From Mytilinidion resinicola (taxonomy: Eukaryota > Ascomycota > Dothideomycetes > Mytilinidiales > Mytilinidiaceae), in NCBI RefSeq assembly GCF_010093595.1, contig NW_022985453.1, positions 786,788 through 850,787 of the forward strand: 64,000 bases of DNA, read 5' to 3'. A program made the position numbers and the translations under genes. Shown here piece after piece: positions 11,978 through 23,740 of this stretch (positions within the stretch are counted from its first letter, which is position 1; each line of letters starts with the position of its first letter). Below the pieces are notes generated by a model. The model did not search any database and was not told the DNA's origin. It saw nothing but the letters and a program-made list of their open reading frames with translations.

Positions 11978-14434
11978 TCAATTCTGCAGGTTGCTCTCAT
12001 GTTGCATCGGTATTCCGTACGTTGGTTGTTGAACAAACGTGTCATCGAACGGCCAATCCTGAGAAAAGCCCGTCACAAGCTCGCTCGGAAAAGTCTGGTC
12101 GTCCGAAAACATCCCGTCAAACGTTTCTGAGTACTGTCTGAACTCATCGGCGACAAAGAAATGATCGCCTATTGGTATTTGATCCATCGCCATGCCAAAA
12201 TCGTTGAAATTGGTTGGTGCCGTGCTGTGTTGTTGCGCGCTAGCTTGAGTCGGACTCGTTTGATTCTGGACCTGTCTAGAGTTTTGGTCTAGAGTATAGG
12301 TTTGGTTGAATGTCCTATGGTGGTGCTGTTTTGCTGCGTCGTTGACCGCGTCGCGGATGACGGCGTTGCTGAGCCGGTTGAAGAGTTCGCAGGACCGGCG
12401 GACAACGTTCCATCGCTCGCAGATGGCTACTAGGACGTTCGAGCAGGCGCGGGTATCGTCGATGATTTCTAGATATGCTGGGACTGGCAAAAGTGGCGTA
12501 GGATCCTTCAGGGCGCGACCGACGCAGTATACATACGCAAGACCAGCGAGGAAGACCCCGTGCAACGTTATCCAAGAATAATTAAGGCGCCTCTTACTAT
12601 GCAGCTCCGCATATGCATTGATAGTACTTTTGGCGGCGGTGAATAGGTGCAAGAGATCCCCTTCTTCATTGCCTTGATTTGCCGAGTTCGTGGGATGGGG
12701 AAAGGATGGTGAGGGTCGGTAGAGGAGAAGCATGGCGTTATTGTAAACAGCTGTGTACCACTCCTGAGACAAGAAGCAGGATTTGAAAGAGCCGTTATGT
12801 TCGGGTTTAGCAACCAAGTTGAGGTGCACGGTGTCGTCCTTCCATTTGACGACTTGCTCGTGTAGTTCGTGTCGAAGTTTTCGTTTTTCGTCGTAAGTTA
12901 GATAAGGGTTTTGTCTCGCAGCATAAAATGCCACCAGAATCTCTCCAGATAGACGACGGATGCGGATGAGGTGCAAGAATGGAGATGATCTCAAACCAGT
13001 GGCCTGTCCTTGAGGGAGCGGTTTGCCAGGGCCGAATTCAGAATCATCGAGATACGAAGGTAACGAGACATCGATGTCCTCGTCTTTGATAGCGGCTGGA
13101 CGACCGAGCGTGAAGCTTACGACCCTGTGGACGAAGTATTAGTAAAGCAGCGTCTCGATGGATACTTCAGCAACTTACCGATCAAGGTTGTATAGGCACC
13201 AAAAGCACCGTCGATTCATCTCTTCTTCGAACGTCACGAGCTTAGGTTGCGCTTCTCCGAAGTTACCAGAAGGACGCGGTTCGAGATGGAGCCCCATCTC
13301 ATAGCATATTCTCACGCCAATTCCTATTAGATGCCATATGCTAGCGCTGGTGTCTTTGAGATTGCTAAATATGCCGTGTTGTGAGAGGAGGATGATTGCC
13401 CGAAGTGGCCTCAAGCTAGGCATTCCCAATACAGTAGGCAATTTTGTTTGTGCCCGAGAGTAATGGGTTGCCGAGCTAGCTGATGCGTCTCCGAATCGAT
13501 TGAAGTTAGAGCTTCCGATTGACAGAACCATGTCGAATACGTATGCATCGTATATATGTGTTGCATAATAGTCTGGATCGCTATATATCTGGTCGACGGT
13601 ACGGAGAAAGCTTGTGCGATGTAGCAGCGGGAAAGTGATGTGCGTGTGTTGGAAATATGCCTCTATGAAAGGCATCGCCGATTGTCGTGGAGGCAGTGAG
13701 CTATCCACGCAAGGGCCGGCAGTGTTGAGAGGACCGGGGGGATTCGCATCTCTCATGTCCGTGGGCAGCAGTGTGAGCCCCGCGCCTTCGTCAACCATAT
13801 GACTGATGATGCTGGCTAGGCCGATGCCGCTACTAGAGCCGACATAACGCGTCTCACCTGTGGCTTTGAGTGACAGATAGCCCACTTCAGTGCTGACCGC
13901 ATCTTCGGTCGATCCTGGGGTATTGTCTGTGCTGGTTGGTTGCTCAACGACAGGACTATCGGTGGATCTTCGCGCGTCGGTCCGGCCCTCGTTCATGACG
14001 GGGTTGGCATCATAAGAACCTTGATTCCATCCGTTTCCATTGACAGAGTTAACGGCGCCTTGCGGACTTCCACTGAGTCCAGCATCAAATCTTCCCGCCT
14101 CGTCTTGGCTATCGTTCATGACAGGATTAACACTGTAGGAGCTTTGGTCCCAACTCTGCGCCCTAGGGGAGTTGATGGTGGCTTGCGAGCTTCCACTGTT
14201 TCCAGGGCCAATGGAACTGCGCAGCGTAGCCAGTTCCTGCCTCAGTCTGGCGTTCTCTTCTGCTGTGGTTTGCAGCCTGCTTTCAATTCCATCAACATAA
14301 CCACGGGGCATGTGCCGTTGCCTCAGCTTGTCCCGGTGTAGACATTGAGCTCCAGCCTTTTCGCAAGCTGTGCAACTTGGTAGCCGGCGGTCACAGCGCG
14401 TCTTTCGAGAGTGGCAACGATCGCAGGCCTGCAT
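11978..14434 (-). CDS. Zn2Cys6 transcription factor with fungal_trans domain
   Basis: DNA-binding regulator, two exons (14434-13179 and 13124-11978), 800 residues. The zinc cluster is complete at residues 4-31 (CX2CX6CX6CX2CX6C). A linker and a short coiled coil (about 45-75, ESRLQTTAEENARLRQEL) follow, suggesting dimer binding to paired CGG triplets. The middle homology region has FPLLHRTSFL, then NRRCFWCLYNLDR, and the splice join restores VVSFTLGRPAAI. The C-terminus is Gln/Asn-rich, then acidic and aromatic, like an activation domain. Residues about 75-160 contain a diverged tandem duplication (see findings). A stop lies in frame 21-24 bases upstream of the ATG, fixing the start. It is the only intact regulator within the cluster and so the likely local controller (inference). 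Confidence 0.92.
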
Positions 14435-15083
14435 GCTTCGACGTCCAATGGACTTTCAATCGTTGGTTGACGTGTCTAGGTCGTTTGCAAAGTAGTGATA
14501 GAACATGAGGGCAAGTGTGTAGTGGAGGTCTGGGGGTCTCTCACGTCGACGTTGGACTAAGGTTAGCCTATGTAGTCGGCAGATTGTCACCTGGGCAGAT
14601 CCCCGCAATTCAAGACCCTCCCCGCTTCCCCAATAGCGCCCCTTCCTCCGCGCCACAGACGCGAGGGCAAATCTCGACCATTCTCATCAGAATCATCTTC
14701 CACTTGGCAAGAATTCAGGCTATTCTATGTCAGGGAACTGCTTTTTGTTCCTGACTGCGAGGCCTCAAATTCTCCTTTATCTCAATGCAAATGCATGAGA
14801 ATGACAATTGAAGTAATATCACGGATGATTGCAGATTCTTCTCATTTTCTATCATGACAGAACATCTATAGATTGCTATTGTAATTACAAAGCCTCGAAA
14901 GTAGCTCAATGGCTAAGTTCACGGTAGTAAATGATCTCCCTGTAGCTCTTGTAGATCTAAATTGCACAGCACATCTAGAGACGATAGTCGAGCAACTGGG
15001 TGGCTGTGCAGTGTGATATACCTGGAGGAAATAGGTGCTCTACTCTTAATACCTTGATGGCTTAGATTGCAGGGCTGCTGTGT
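14435..15083. promoter_or_regulatory. Spacer: promoter of the Zn2Cys6 gene and 3' flank of the alcohol dehydrogenase
   Basis: About 650 bp without a supported gene. It is AT-richer from 14760 onward. Confidence 0.4.
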
Positions 15084-16424
15084 TCATACTTTAAAAACAA
15101 CTTTGCGGGCTTGGTATTTCTCAAAAATGTCATACCCATGAGGTGCTTGCGCCAACGGTATCTCGTGCGAAATGAAAGCTGCGACCTTGTCCTTGTTTTT
15201 CCTTAGACACTCCAGCGCCTCTGGGAATAGCGTACTGATCGGTGCCCGCCCGAAATTCAGCCTGTGTATGAAGGTCAGCCATTGGCCCAGACGCAAAAGC
15301 ACATGCCTTTGAGAACTTACGTCACATTCTTCTGGTACGCTTCGAACGCTGTGAAGGGAAGCTCGCTCTGGTGGAATCCTATCGATGAGATGATGCCGCA
15401 CACTCGGACTAGATCGATAGCAGACTTTAGTGCCGGTTTGTTGCCTACTACTTCGACTACCGCGTCGGCACCACGCCCATCTGTAGCTTTCATAACAATG
15501 TCTGGGATATCGTCGCGGCCGAGCTTCAGCGGTATTCCACCCACAGCTTCCGCTTCTGCTAGTCGCTCGTCCACGGCATCTACTACGTATACGGTGCCGA
15601 CGCCTTTAGTTATTGCGGTAATAACTGCGCATATGCCTACGGGTCCGCACCCTAGAACCACAAATACGGTGTCTTTCAGCGCCTGGGGCTCAAAGGTTGC
15701 AGCTCGCTTCTCAAGGGTTGATCCGTTCTGGATTGCCTGGGGTAGCAGAGGTTTACCGATGAATTCGATCGCTCTCATTGCGCCGTAGTATCCTGTTGGG
15801 AATATGTCGCACATCATGACCAGGAGACGTTCATCTAGATTGGGTGGAACATGCTGTAATGTGCCTTCTGCAAACGGGACACGAACGTATTCGGCCTGGC
15901 CACCATCAAGTTGCTGGGTACCAAACGCGAGAGAGTTGGCGCAACGATTTCCGAGTCCACGTTGACAAAACCAGCAGGTTTGGCTGTGGCGTTTTTTTAG
16001 CATTCGCTACTGGGTAGTGGATTGTGGAAGCTCACCATACTGTCGCAAATACAGACACAACTCTGTCCCCAGGCTTGTATTTGGTCACCTTCGGGCCCAC
16101 AGAATCAACTACGCCAACAAACTCATGGCCCTGTGCGCATATCTGGATAAGCTGGTGCTGTGCTGTGCCTCGATGCAGCTTCACATACCATGATATGTCC
16201 AGTCTTGGTCTTTTGATGACCTCTGTACATATGCAATTCGCTATCGTCGAGAATAGTCAGAATTGGTCCTCGCGGCAGAAGACTGGAAAACAGACATACC
16301 TGCCGCAGAGTCCTGCGAGCTCCACTTTCACCAGGGCATCCGTATCATCCTTGATGGTGGGTTTGGGCCGTTCTTCGACCTTCACGTCGAAAGCGCCATG
16401 GAACACCACTGCCTTCATAGACAT
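15084..16424 (-). CDS. Zinc-dependent alcohol dehydrogenase (MDR superfamily)
   Basis: Medium-chain NAD(P)-dependent dehydrogenase. Exons 16424-16300, 16240-16189, 16130-16036, 15983-15321 and 15261-15084 give 370 residues. Catalytic zinc ligands are seen as Cys40 (CGSELH) and the pair His61-Glu62 (GHEFVGVV). The structural zinc loop has Cys91, Cys94, Cys97 and Cys105. The Rossmann motif is VLGCGPVGICAV, and VDAVDERL follows where the cofactor ribose acid residue lies, which favours NAD. It belongs to the threonine/formaldehyde-dehydrogenase-like branch common in bacterial and fungal catabolism. ATG at 16424 (MSMKAVV) or 16418 (MKAVV) is possible. It is divergent from the aldehyde dehydrogenase gene, so alcohol to aldehyde to acid steps could be co-expressed (inference). 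Confidence 0.92.
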
Positions 16425-17132
16425 ATTGATCAAGCTGGAGCGTCAAACAGCGATCAGTGTATGCTGAAAGGCGATTGAGGCTCTAGAAATCACAATCTGA
16501 TAGCCGCGGAGCAACAGTTTCGGTTCTGAGATAGCCGCGGACGCGGTCGCGCGTTTTGATGTTTGTTAACGAGGGAGTCGAAATCCGCGCAGCCGGGTAC
16601 CCCTACATGCCCTTCCGTCTCTGCCATGCAGGCGTCATCCCGTGATGAAGCATGTGAGGAACTAGCGGGCCTGAGCCGTGGTTGTTCCACTGTTGGTGTC
16701 AGACAAGTGGATCGGATTGGCACATGATGGCTTTCGTGATGGGAGCGGCTGGAAACATGGCTGGCGGTCTCCACGCGGTTCCCACGAAATCTGTCCGCCC
16801 GGCAAGAAAGCCGGACGCGTCTCGCGGGGTAGGATGGAGAAGAGTGGAGCATGGCGAAGACCGTCCAGGGGCTTTGCTGTGGGTCGTCGGCGAACGCCTA
16901 GTGTGTCTTCCCCTCAATGAGCCCCCTGCACCTCGGCCATCCTGCCGTCTGGATATCTCCACATCTTGACGCATCACAATGGTGGGGTTCTCGAGGCTGG
17001 CGCGGCGCACTTTACACCGAGGTTGCAGTGTAGTTTCTGCAGTCGTCATTGCTGGTGGCTGAGACACTTTGGAACTGTTCTGATAGTCTGTCGTCGACGC
17101 GTTCTGTCGCATAGTTAACACCTCGTCTCATA
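16425..17132. promoter_or_regulatory. Divergent promoter region, alcohol / aldehyde dehydrogenase
   Basis: A 708-bp spacer. CGGTCTCCACG at 16765-16775 resembles CGGTCTCCCCG at 28335-28345 in the monooxygenase promoter. Open frames here are short, overlap on both strands, and show no motif. Confidence 0.4.
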
Positions 17133-19029
17133 ATGTATACTGTTCAATCAGCTACCGAGTATACCAAGTTGTTTATCGATGGAGAGTACGTCGAGTCCCG
17201 CTCGGGGGAGAAGCTTGAGCTCCGCAATCCCAAGGACGACACCATCGTAACAAGTCACGTGCCCATCGCCGGCGAGGAAGACGTGGACAAAGCTGTAACT
17301 GCTGCCGAAGCCGCGTTCAATGGTCCATGGGGTGGATTTTCGGGGGCAAAGAGAGCGGAATGTTTGGTGAAGCTGGCTAGCTTGTTGGAAGACTATCTTG
17401 AACCAATATTGACACTGGACTCCTTGACGACTGGAAACCCCATCTCCATCATACCGACGCGTGAGAAAAACTATATCAAAAACTGCCTTTTATACTACGG
17501 TTTGGCTCACATTCCTGCCTGCATATTTGCACATCACTGAAACATAATTTTAGCTGGCTGGACCGACAAGCAGAGGGGCGACTACTTCCCGGCCGACGAT
17601 GGCTTTGTGAAACTCGTGAGACATGAGCCTCTTGGGTATGCCCATCCTATGGTATGCGTTGCTGCATTATATTGCTAATCATGGTTCTTCGTCAGTGTAT
17701 GCGTCGCAATCAATCCTTACAACTCGCCGGTTGCATCTTTATTCGTCAAGGCGGCACCATGTCTGGCAACTGGAAATGTCCTCATAGTCAAGCCCTCAGA
17801 AAAGTCGCCATTAGGCTCCCTCGCCATTGCTCCTTTGTTCGAGCAAGCAGGCTTTCCCAAAGGCGTCGTTCAGGTTCTCAGCGGGGGCGGTACAACTGGG
17901 GCACTGCTGTCAAAGCATATGAGAGTCAGAAAGGTCAGAAGCATCATCTTGAAGGATTTAGACGTCCATATCACTGACTTGATCGTGTATAGATAAGTTT
18001 CACAGGCAGCGTGGCTACAGGAAAGAAGATCCAGATTATGGCTGCTCAAAGCAACCTGAAACGGGTGACCCTCGAGCTCGGTAAGCATCAATCGCAAACG
18101 TGAATTATATCCAGCTTATTGGATTACGAATAGGGGGAAAGAGTCCGGCCATTATTTTTGAAGACGCAAATATCGAAAACGCTCTAACTTGGTTAGTCTC
18201 ACACGAAACTTTCAATGGTAACATCACTGACTGTCCGCTCAAACCGTAGGACTATCAACGGTATTTTGGCGCGATCAGGTCAAGTCTGCGTCGCAGCTTC
18301 ACGAGTCTATGTGCAAGAAAGTATAGCTAGCGAATTCATCCAGGCCTACAAGGAGAGGATGCAGGCAGCGGCAAAGCAACTAGGAAATCCACAGGATCCT
18401 CAGACCACTCTTGGACCTCTTGCTGATGCAGCCTCTTTCGAAAGGGTGAAAGCCATGGTAGAACGCGGCAAAACCGAGGCCGAGTTGCTTGCGGGTGGCA
18501 ATCAACAAGGCGACAGCGGTTGCTTCATGGAGCCGACGGTTTTTGTGAACCCAAAACCAGACGCCCAGATCTTACTCGAAGAAGTCTTTGGACCAGTGTC
18601 TGTGGTCATGACGTTCAGGACAGAGGAAGAAGTCCTGGCGCTTGCAAACGACACAGAGTTTGGTCTAATGGGAGGTGTCTTTACCAGGGATATCACTCGT
18701 GCGCTGCGTGTTTCGGCGAAAGTGGAGTCGGGGGTAGTAGGAATCAACTGTATAAGCGTCGTGAGTCTACTCCGGTCGACTGTGAAGAGTGCTTGCTAAT
18801 GTTGCTCAGATGAACCTCCAAGTCCCCTTTGGGGGGAAGAAGTCGTCGGGAATAGGCAGAGAATTTGGTGAATACGTAAGATGACCTGATTCCTGTTGAT
18901 ATGTAAATGCTAACCGGGTCCTCGCACAGGCTTTGAGAGCTTTTACGGAACCAAAAACCGTTTTAATAAAGTAAGTTTGTTCAGCCAGAAGGGTTCGTAT
19001 TGCTAACGGTACACAGCATGAACGCATAG
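17133..19029 (+). CDS. Aldehyde dehydrogenase (ALDH superfamily)
   Basis: NAD(P)+-dependent oxidation of an aldehyde to an acid. Nine exons (17133-17499, 17554-17635, 17696-17933, 17993-18080, 18134-18191, 18250-18760, 18810-18875, 18930-18970, 19017-19029) give 487 residues, normal for the family. Motifs: INPYNSP, KPSEKSPLG, FTGSVATGKK, LELGGKSP with the general-base Glu257, RSGQVCVAASRV with the catalytic Cys291, EEVFGPV, and PFGGKKSSGIGREFGEYAL near the end. All key residues are present. The first intron has a weak donor (GTTTGG), but only this join restores YYAGWTDK. It is followed head-to-tail by the AtuA-like gene. Confidence 0.94.
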
Positions 19030-19652
19030 GAGAGGCCGAAGGGGGAGGAAAGCGGAGGCTCTTGCCATATATGCATGTACAAGATACTTAGAATCAATCG
19101 TGGAATGACCATCACAGGGATTTGGGAAGCCAAAGACTTTGCAGACGACATCCGAACTTCTGTTTGTTTGACGTAGTTAGCTATTATCACCTGCTAAATC
19201 GTATCACGTGACACTTGCCTTACCACAGTAGTCACCCATCCTTACAGGAATAGTTCATCAGTGCACTATTTCCTGACTCGTATACTAGCCCAATCCACAC
19301 GGTTAGCTTAGCCGAATATTGTCCCGCTTCTGCAAGAAAGACTAGACGTCCAACGCATCCTCTCGGCCTTTGCCGCTCACGCGCATGACTTCGCGTCAGG
19401 GTGCCCCTCCATCACCGACTGCGGCGAAGGTCCGTCCGAAATCTGCTGCAAAACGGTACCCAGATATGCGGAGCTCATTGGTATGCAACATGTGCATGAA
19501 AGTAACGTACTACCACGGAGGTCTCCTCGGCTATCTCAACCCTTAGCATAGTGTGTAGCACGCCGGGTTTATATCCTTGATGTACTTACATTCAAACTTA
19601 CTGTATACTTTCGTCTGATTGCTCTCTTCGCTCTCACTCATCAAACTACGCC
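19030..19652. promoter_or_regulatory. Spacer upstream of the AtuA-like gene
   Basis: 623 bp holding the 3' flank of the aldehyde dehydrogenase and the promoter of the next gene. No gene and no clear motif seen. Confidence 0.4.
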
Positions 19653-21656
19653 ATGCCTGCAGCCACAATCTCGGAGCCCAAGCGGCCAATCATTATTGGA
19701 AATGTCGCTGGGGCAATGGAAGACTGTCCGTATGCAATGTGAGTATCTACGAAAGAGCAAGTTCCCGGAGTTCATGACTGATATGGATCTAGGCATCGCA
19801 TGGTAACCGAGGGTTACTTGGACGCAATTACCGGCGACTGGCTCTCCGAGTTGAACATTGCGTGGAATGCCATCAGGAAGCACGATGATCCAACCAAAGG
19901 GTATGAGGTTGGCTTTCTAGAACAACTCGACGACTGTATCGACATCATTGCGGAGAAGAAAATAAAGCTTGTGAGCAATGCGGGCGCTCTCAATACCCCA
20001 GAATGTGCGAAGAAAGTTCGAGAGATTTGCGAGAGTCATGGTCACGGCCATCTCAAAGTTGCGTATATTGAAGGAGACGATATCACTGAGTACGTGACAA
20101 ACCCAAAGAAGCAGCAGGAGATAGGAGGCATCGTCCACCTGGATCATCAAGAGCAGAAGTTAGACTCGTGGGACGAGAAGCCATACTGTGGCGTGGCCTA
20201 CTTTGGGGCCTGGGGCATCGTGGAAGCTTTACGCAATGGTGCCGATATAGTTGTCTGTGGCCGGGTTACGGATGCTAGCCCAGTCATTGCTCTGGCAGCA
20301 TGGTGGCATAACTGGAGCTATGATGCTTGGGATGCATTGGCAGGAGCGCTCATCGCCGGCCGTGAGTTGAACCAAAGCTTTCATTTGATCAATCATTAAC
20401 ACTTGCACACAGACCTTGTTGAATGTGGACCATATGTCACTGGCGCGAACTTCTCAGGCCTGCGGACTCATATCGACGGCCTCGTTGATCTCGGCTTCCC
20501 AATTGCAGAAATCGCGCACGATGGAACGACCGTCATCACCAAACATCCGGGCGCTAATGGGTACGTTGAAGAGCTCAATGTGCGCGCTCAATTTCTTTAT
20601 GAGATCCAAGGCACCAAATACATCAACTCCGATGTCACAGCAGATATCGAACATGTGCAGATTGAAGATACAGGCGAGAAAGACCGTGTCCGCGTTTCTG
20701 GTGCCACTGGATCACCTCCACCGCCAACCACCAAGGTTATCACGGTTGCAATCGGAGGCTACCAGGCGGAGGCAACATTCTACATTAATGGACTGGATAT
20801 CGACTTGAAAGAGAGATTCATGCGTCAGCAGCTGGAATATGCTTTTCGGGACGCCAACTTTTCGGAACTGAGCATCGAGAGATACGGCACTGCGGCAGTG
20901 AACCCTCGCAATCAGGCATCAGGCACGGTATCCATCAGGGTGCTCGTCAAAGGCAAGAAAAGGGAAGACATTGACGAAAAAGTCTTCCGACAGCATCTTT
21001 ATGCTTTACGGATGCAATTTTATGCCGGTAAGCCCGGAATACGCCTTCTCCTTGATACGCTGTTGACTAAGATGTGTTGTGTAGGATACCACATGTCGCT
21101 CGATTTCCGTACCATGGTCCCCAAAATGTTCATGCAGCTGTTCCCTGGCCTTGTCTCTTATACCAAGCTCCCTCACCGGGTAGTGTTCCCGGACAAAACT
21201 ATCAATATTGAACACCACGGAATCACGCAGCCGGCGCTAGGTAAAAGACCTAGCAAGGAGACCGCCAGACCCATACCTTTGGAAGAATTTGGTCCCACTA
21301 AACCAGCTCCGTTAGGAGCCGTTGCTCATGGCCGGTCTGGTGATAAAGGAGATAACTGTAATGTCGGGTTGTTTGCTCGCAACGCCGAAGAGTACAGCTG
21401 GTTGCAAAGCTTCTTGACTGTTCCTCGTATTAAGGAATTACTAGGGGAGGATTGGAAAGAGTCTGTCTCCGTTGAGCGATGCGAATTTCCACAGATCATG
21501 GCAGTACACTATCGTCTTTTAGATTTCCTTGGAGGCGGAGGCGCCAGTAGCACAAGGATTGACATGTTGGGCAAAGGTGTTGCCGAGTACATTCGCAGCA
21601 AGACTGTGGATATACCAGTGAAGTTCCTTGACAATCCAATTTCATGGGTTGAGTGA
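19653..21656 (+). CDS. AtuA-like protein (DUF1446, acyclic terpene utilisation family)
   Basis: Exons 19653-19738, 19793-20361, 20413-21027 and 21085-21656 give 613 residues. The long N-terminal domain is recognised by IIGNVAGAMED, KLVSNAGALN, YFGAWGIVEAL and GADIVVCGRVTDASPVIALAAWW, and by VECGPYVTGANFSG restored by splicing. A small C-terminal domain with APLGAVAHGRSGDKGDNCNVGLF is also typical of the family. Bacterial AtuA is encoded with citronellol/geraniol degradation genes, but its reaction has not been established as far as I know. The fungal copy is full length with no breaks. It sits between the aldehyde dehydrogenase (same strand) and the convergent short-chain dehydrogenase. In Pseudomonas atuA is also near short-chain dehydrogenase genes. 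A role in branched or isoprenoid carbon breakdown is inferred from family and neighbours. Confidence 0.9.
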
Positions 21657-21994
21657 GGCGAATGAAGATGACTTTTGGTATTTTCAGCGATAGAAGGAGC
21701 TATCAACCCTTGCAAACTGCTTCCCACCTAGCCAACGAAGCTGCGCTGTATTCTACTAGACAACAAATACGTATTGATACGAGTTTTCAACGCCAAAATC
21801 TTTGGACTAGCAAGCAAGGTTTCATCGCGTAGGAATGCGCTTGAATCTCATTCTGTCATGTTCAACTGAATGCGATTTTACGAAAAAGTCGAGTAATACG
21901 TGTCTCTTTTCATCGGTACCTCCACCAGACTTCCAGATAAGATATTACTCCTGCGATTGCTCGGTTAGCTTCAAAGACAACGTGCTGTTTTCGT

Positions 21995-23270
21995 TCAACT
22001 ACGTACCACCAGGAATCGCGTGGTCGCAAGCGCAATTTCTTGCCAGGTCTTGACGATGTCTCCCTCTTTATAGTCGTCTTTGTCGAGATCCATATATCCT
22101 TCCGGTGCTGTCACTCGCGGAACGATACCCAATGCACGTCCTACAGAATTTAGCTATTGATATCGAGAAGAGGTAGGCACACTGACCATTCACTGAAGTA
22201 TCTGAAGCGATTTTGAGCATGGCCTTTGCGGCATCTTCAGTCAAGGCAAAGCCAACGCCTTGGCCGTCAAGGTAATCCTGGACCTTTTGGCCGAGTATTG
22301 GTGTGCGCACATACCTGAAGTGGTCAGTTCACGTCCCGCTCTACTGACGTTTGAGACCAAGTATGAAAAGACCTACCACGGTGCAACAAGATTTACTCTA
22401 ATATTCTCCTCCCAAATTGTCCGACGCAAGTTTCTCATCAGAGCCCTTGCCCCAAACTTTGATATGTTGTATTGTGGAGAGCCAGCATTATCAATGTACG
22501 CGGCGATGCTTGCTTTGATGATCAAGCAACGGTCACGAGAGCTCTCTAATGGCTGTCTACGCATATAATGCATAGCCAGCTTCGCAGTGTAGATCGTTCC
22601 GATCAAATTGATTTCAACGATGCGAAGATCTGGTTTGACCGGCGGACCGTGGGGATCTAAAGATCACATCATTACTAAGTGACTAAGGCAACATGAGAAA
22701 AATCATTGCATTACCTTGAAGTGTGTAGAGGTCATCTTTCCCAACAATGCCTGCATTCGCAATGACGATATCGCAACTCTTGTGAGGTGAAGCTTCAACT
22801 GCCGCCTCAAAGACGCGAACCTGATCGTCCCAGTTGCGGACATCACACTTCACAAATTGAGCTTTACTAAAATAGAGTATATCATTAGCTTCAGGCTGCT
22901 ATTTGAGCGATGGGATTCTAGGCCGCGTTTTCGGACTTACCCGGCAAGGTTCTGGACCACTTCTTTGCCAGCAGTTTCATTGAAGTCGGCGATAGTCACG
23001 AATGAGCTTTAAAAAGCCACAGTCAATCATTGGAAGCGGAGCAGATCAAGCTCCAGAGAAACATACCCTGCCTTCGCAAATGCTTCCACGTAGGCTCTCC
23101 CGAGTCCGCTGGCCCCTAATATCCCGGTTATTACAATCGGGAATGGTATTTTGCAGCTGACGTAAAACCTCACCTCCAGTCACAATCACGGACTTTCCTG
23201 GAAGGTTGCTTAGGTCTAGGTCAGGACCAATCTTGAGGGGTCCCGTATCCTGGTACTCGGTCATGGGCAT
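21995..23270 (-). CDS. Short-chain dehydrogenase/reductase (classical SDR)
   Basis: Seven exons (23270-23174, 23115-23067, 23006-22941, 22866-22715, 22656-22377, 22314-22187, 22140-21995) give 305 residues. Splicing restores the cofactor motif VTGGASGLGRAYVEAFAKAGSF. An acidic residue follows in the next strand (VTIADFNET), which favours NAD(H). Other motifs are KCDVRNWDDQ, IANAGIV, and the active site with Tyr and Lys in SPQYNISKFG. It resembles fungal proteins annotated as 15-hydroxyprostaglandin-dehydrogenase-like, whose true substrates are mostly unknown. The gene is divergent from the MFS transporter. Oxidation of a secondary alcohol to the ketone used by the monooxygenases is a plausible but unproven role. 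Confidence 0.92.
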
Positions 23271-23740
23271 AATGGCAAATTGAGGCTAGTTTTGCAAGGG
23301 GTTTTCACGAATTGCTTTCTCGCATTTACCGTACAATTATTACTACTGAAGCATTGAGTAGTTATTTCAACTCTCAGTCTCCGCCGAACGCCTACCTTAG
23401 CCGACAAGCTGGTTCAAAAGGTCCCGGGGCGGAGGTGCGGGGACTGAGTCGGCGGGCGCCAGTGAGGCCGGCGTTCACCGAATGAGCTATTGAAGTGGCT
23501 TACTATTCTCTCCTGCTTTCTAACTTAAGTTTTGTTCTCGTTCTCCATACGAGTCATTGGGCGCCACCATCCCCATGGGGTCCCCACGGAGATCGAGACT
23601 CGTACCACCCTGCTACACGCGTGGCAAGCATATAACTTCGATCAAGACTGAAGTGTTTCTTGGAATAATCAAGTGTCCATTCATCTCTTTGCAGGTCTCT
23701 TCAACAACCTCGTACAGCTATTGCAAGACACTTCGTCACC
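23271..23740. promoter_or_regulatory. Divergent promoter region, SDR / MFS transporter
   Basis: 470 bp. The palindrome CCCCATGGGG at 23571-23580 overlaps GGTCCCCAC at 23579-23587, whose minus strand reads GTGGGG (CreA-type SYGGRG). The same 10-bp palindrome and several GTGGGG sites occur in the monooxygenase divergent promoter at 28310-28407. Confidence 0.5.
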
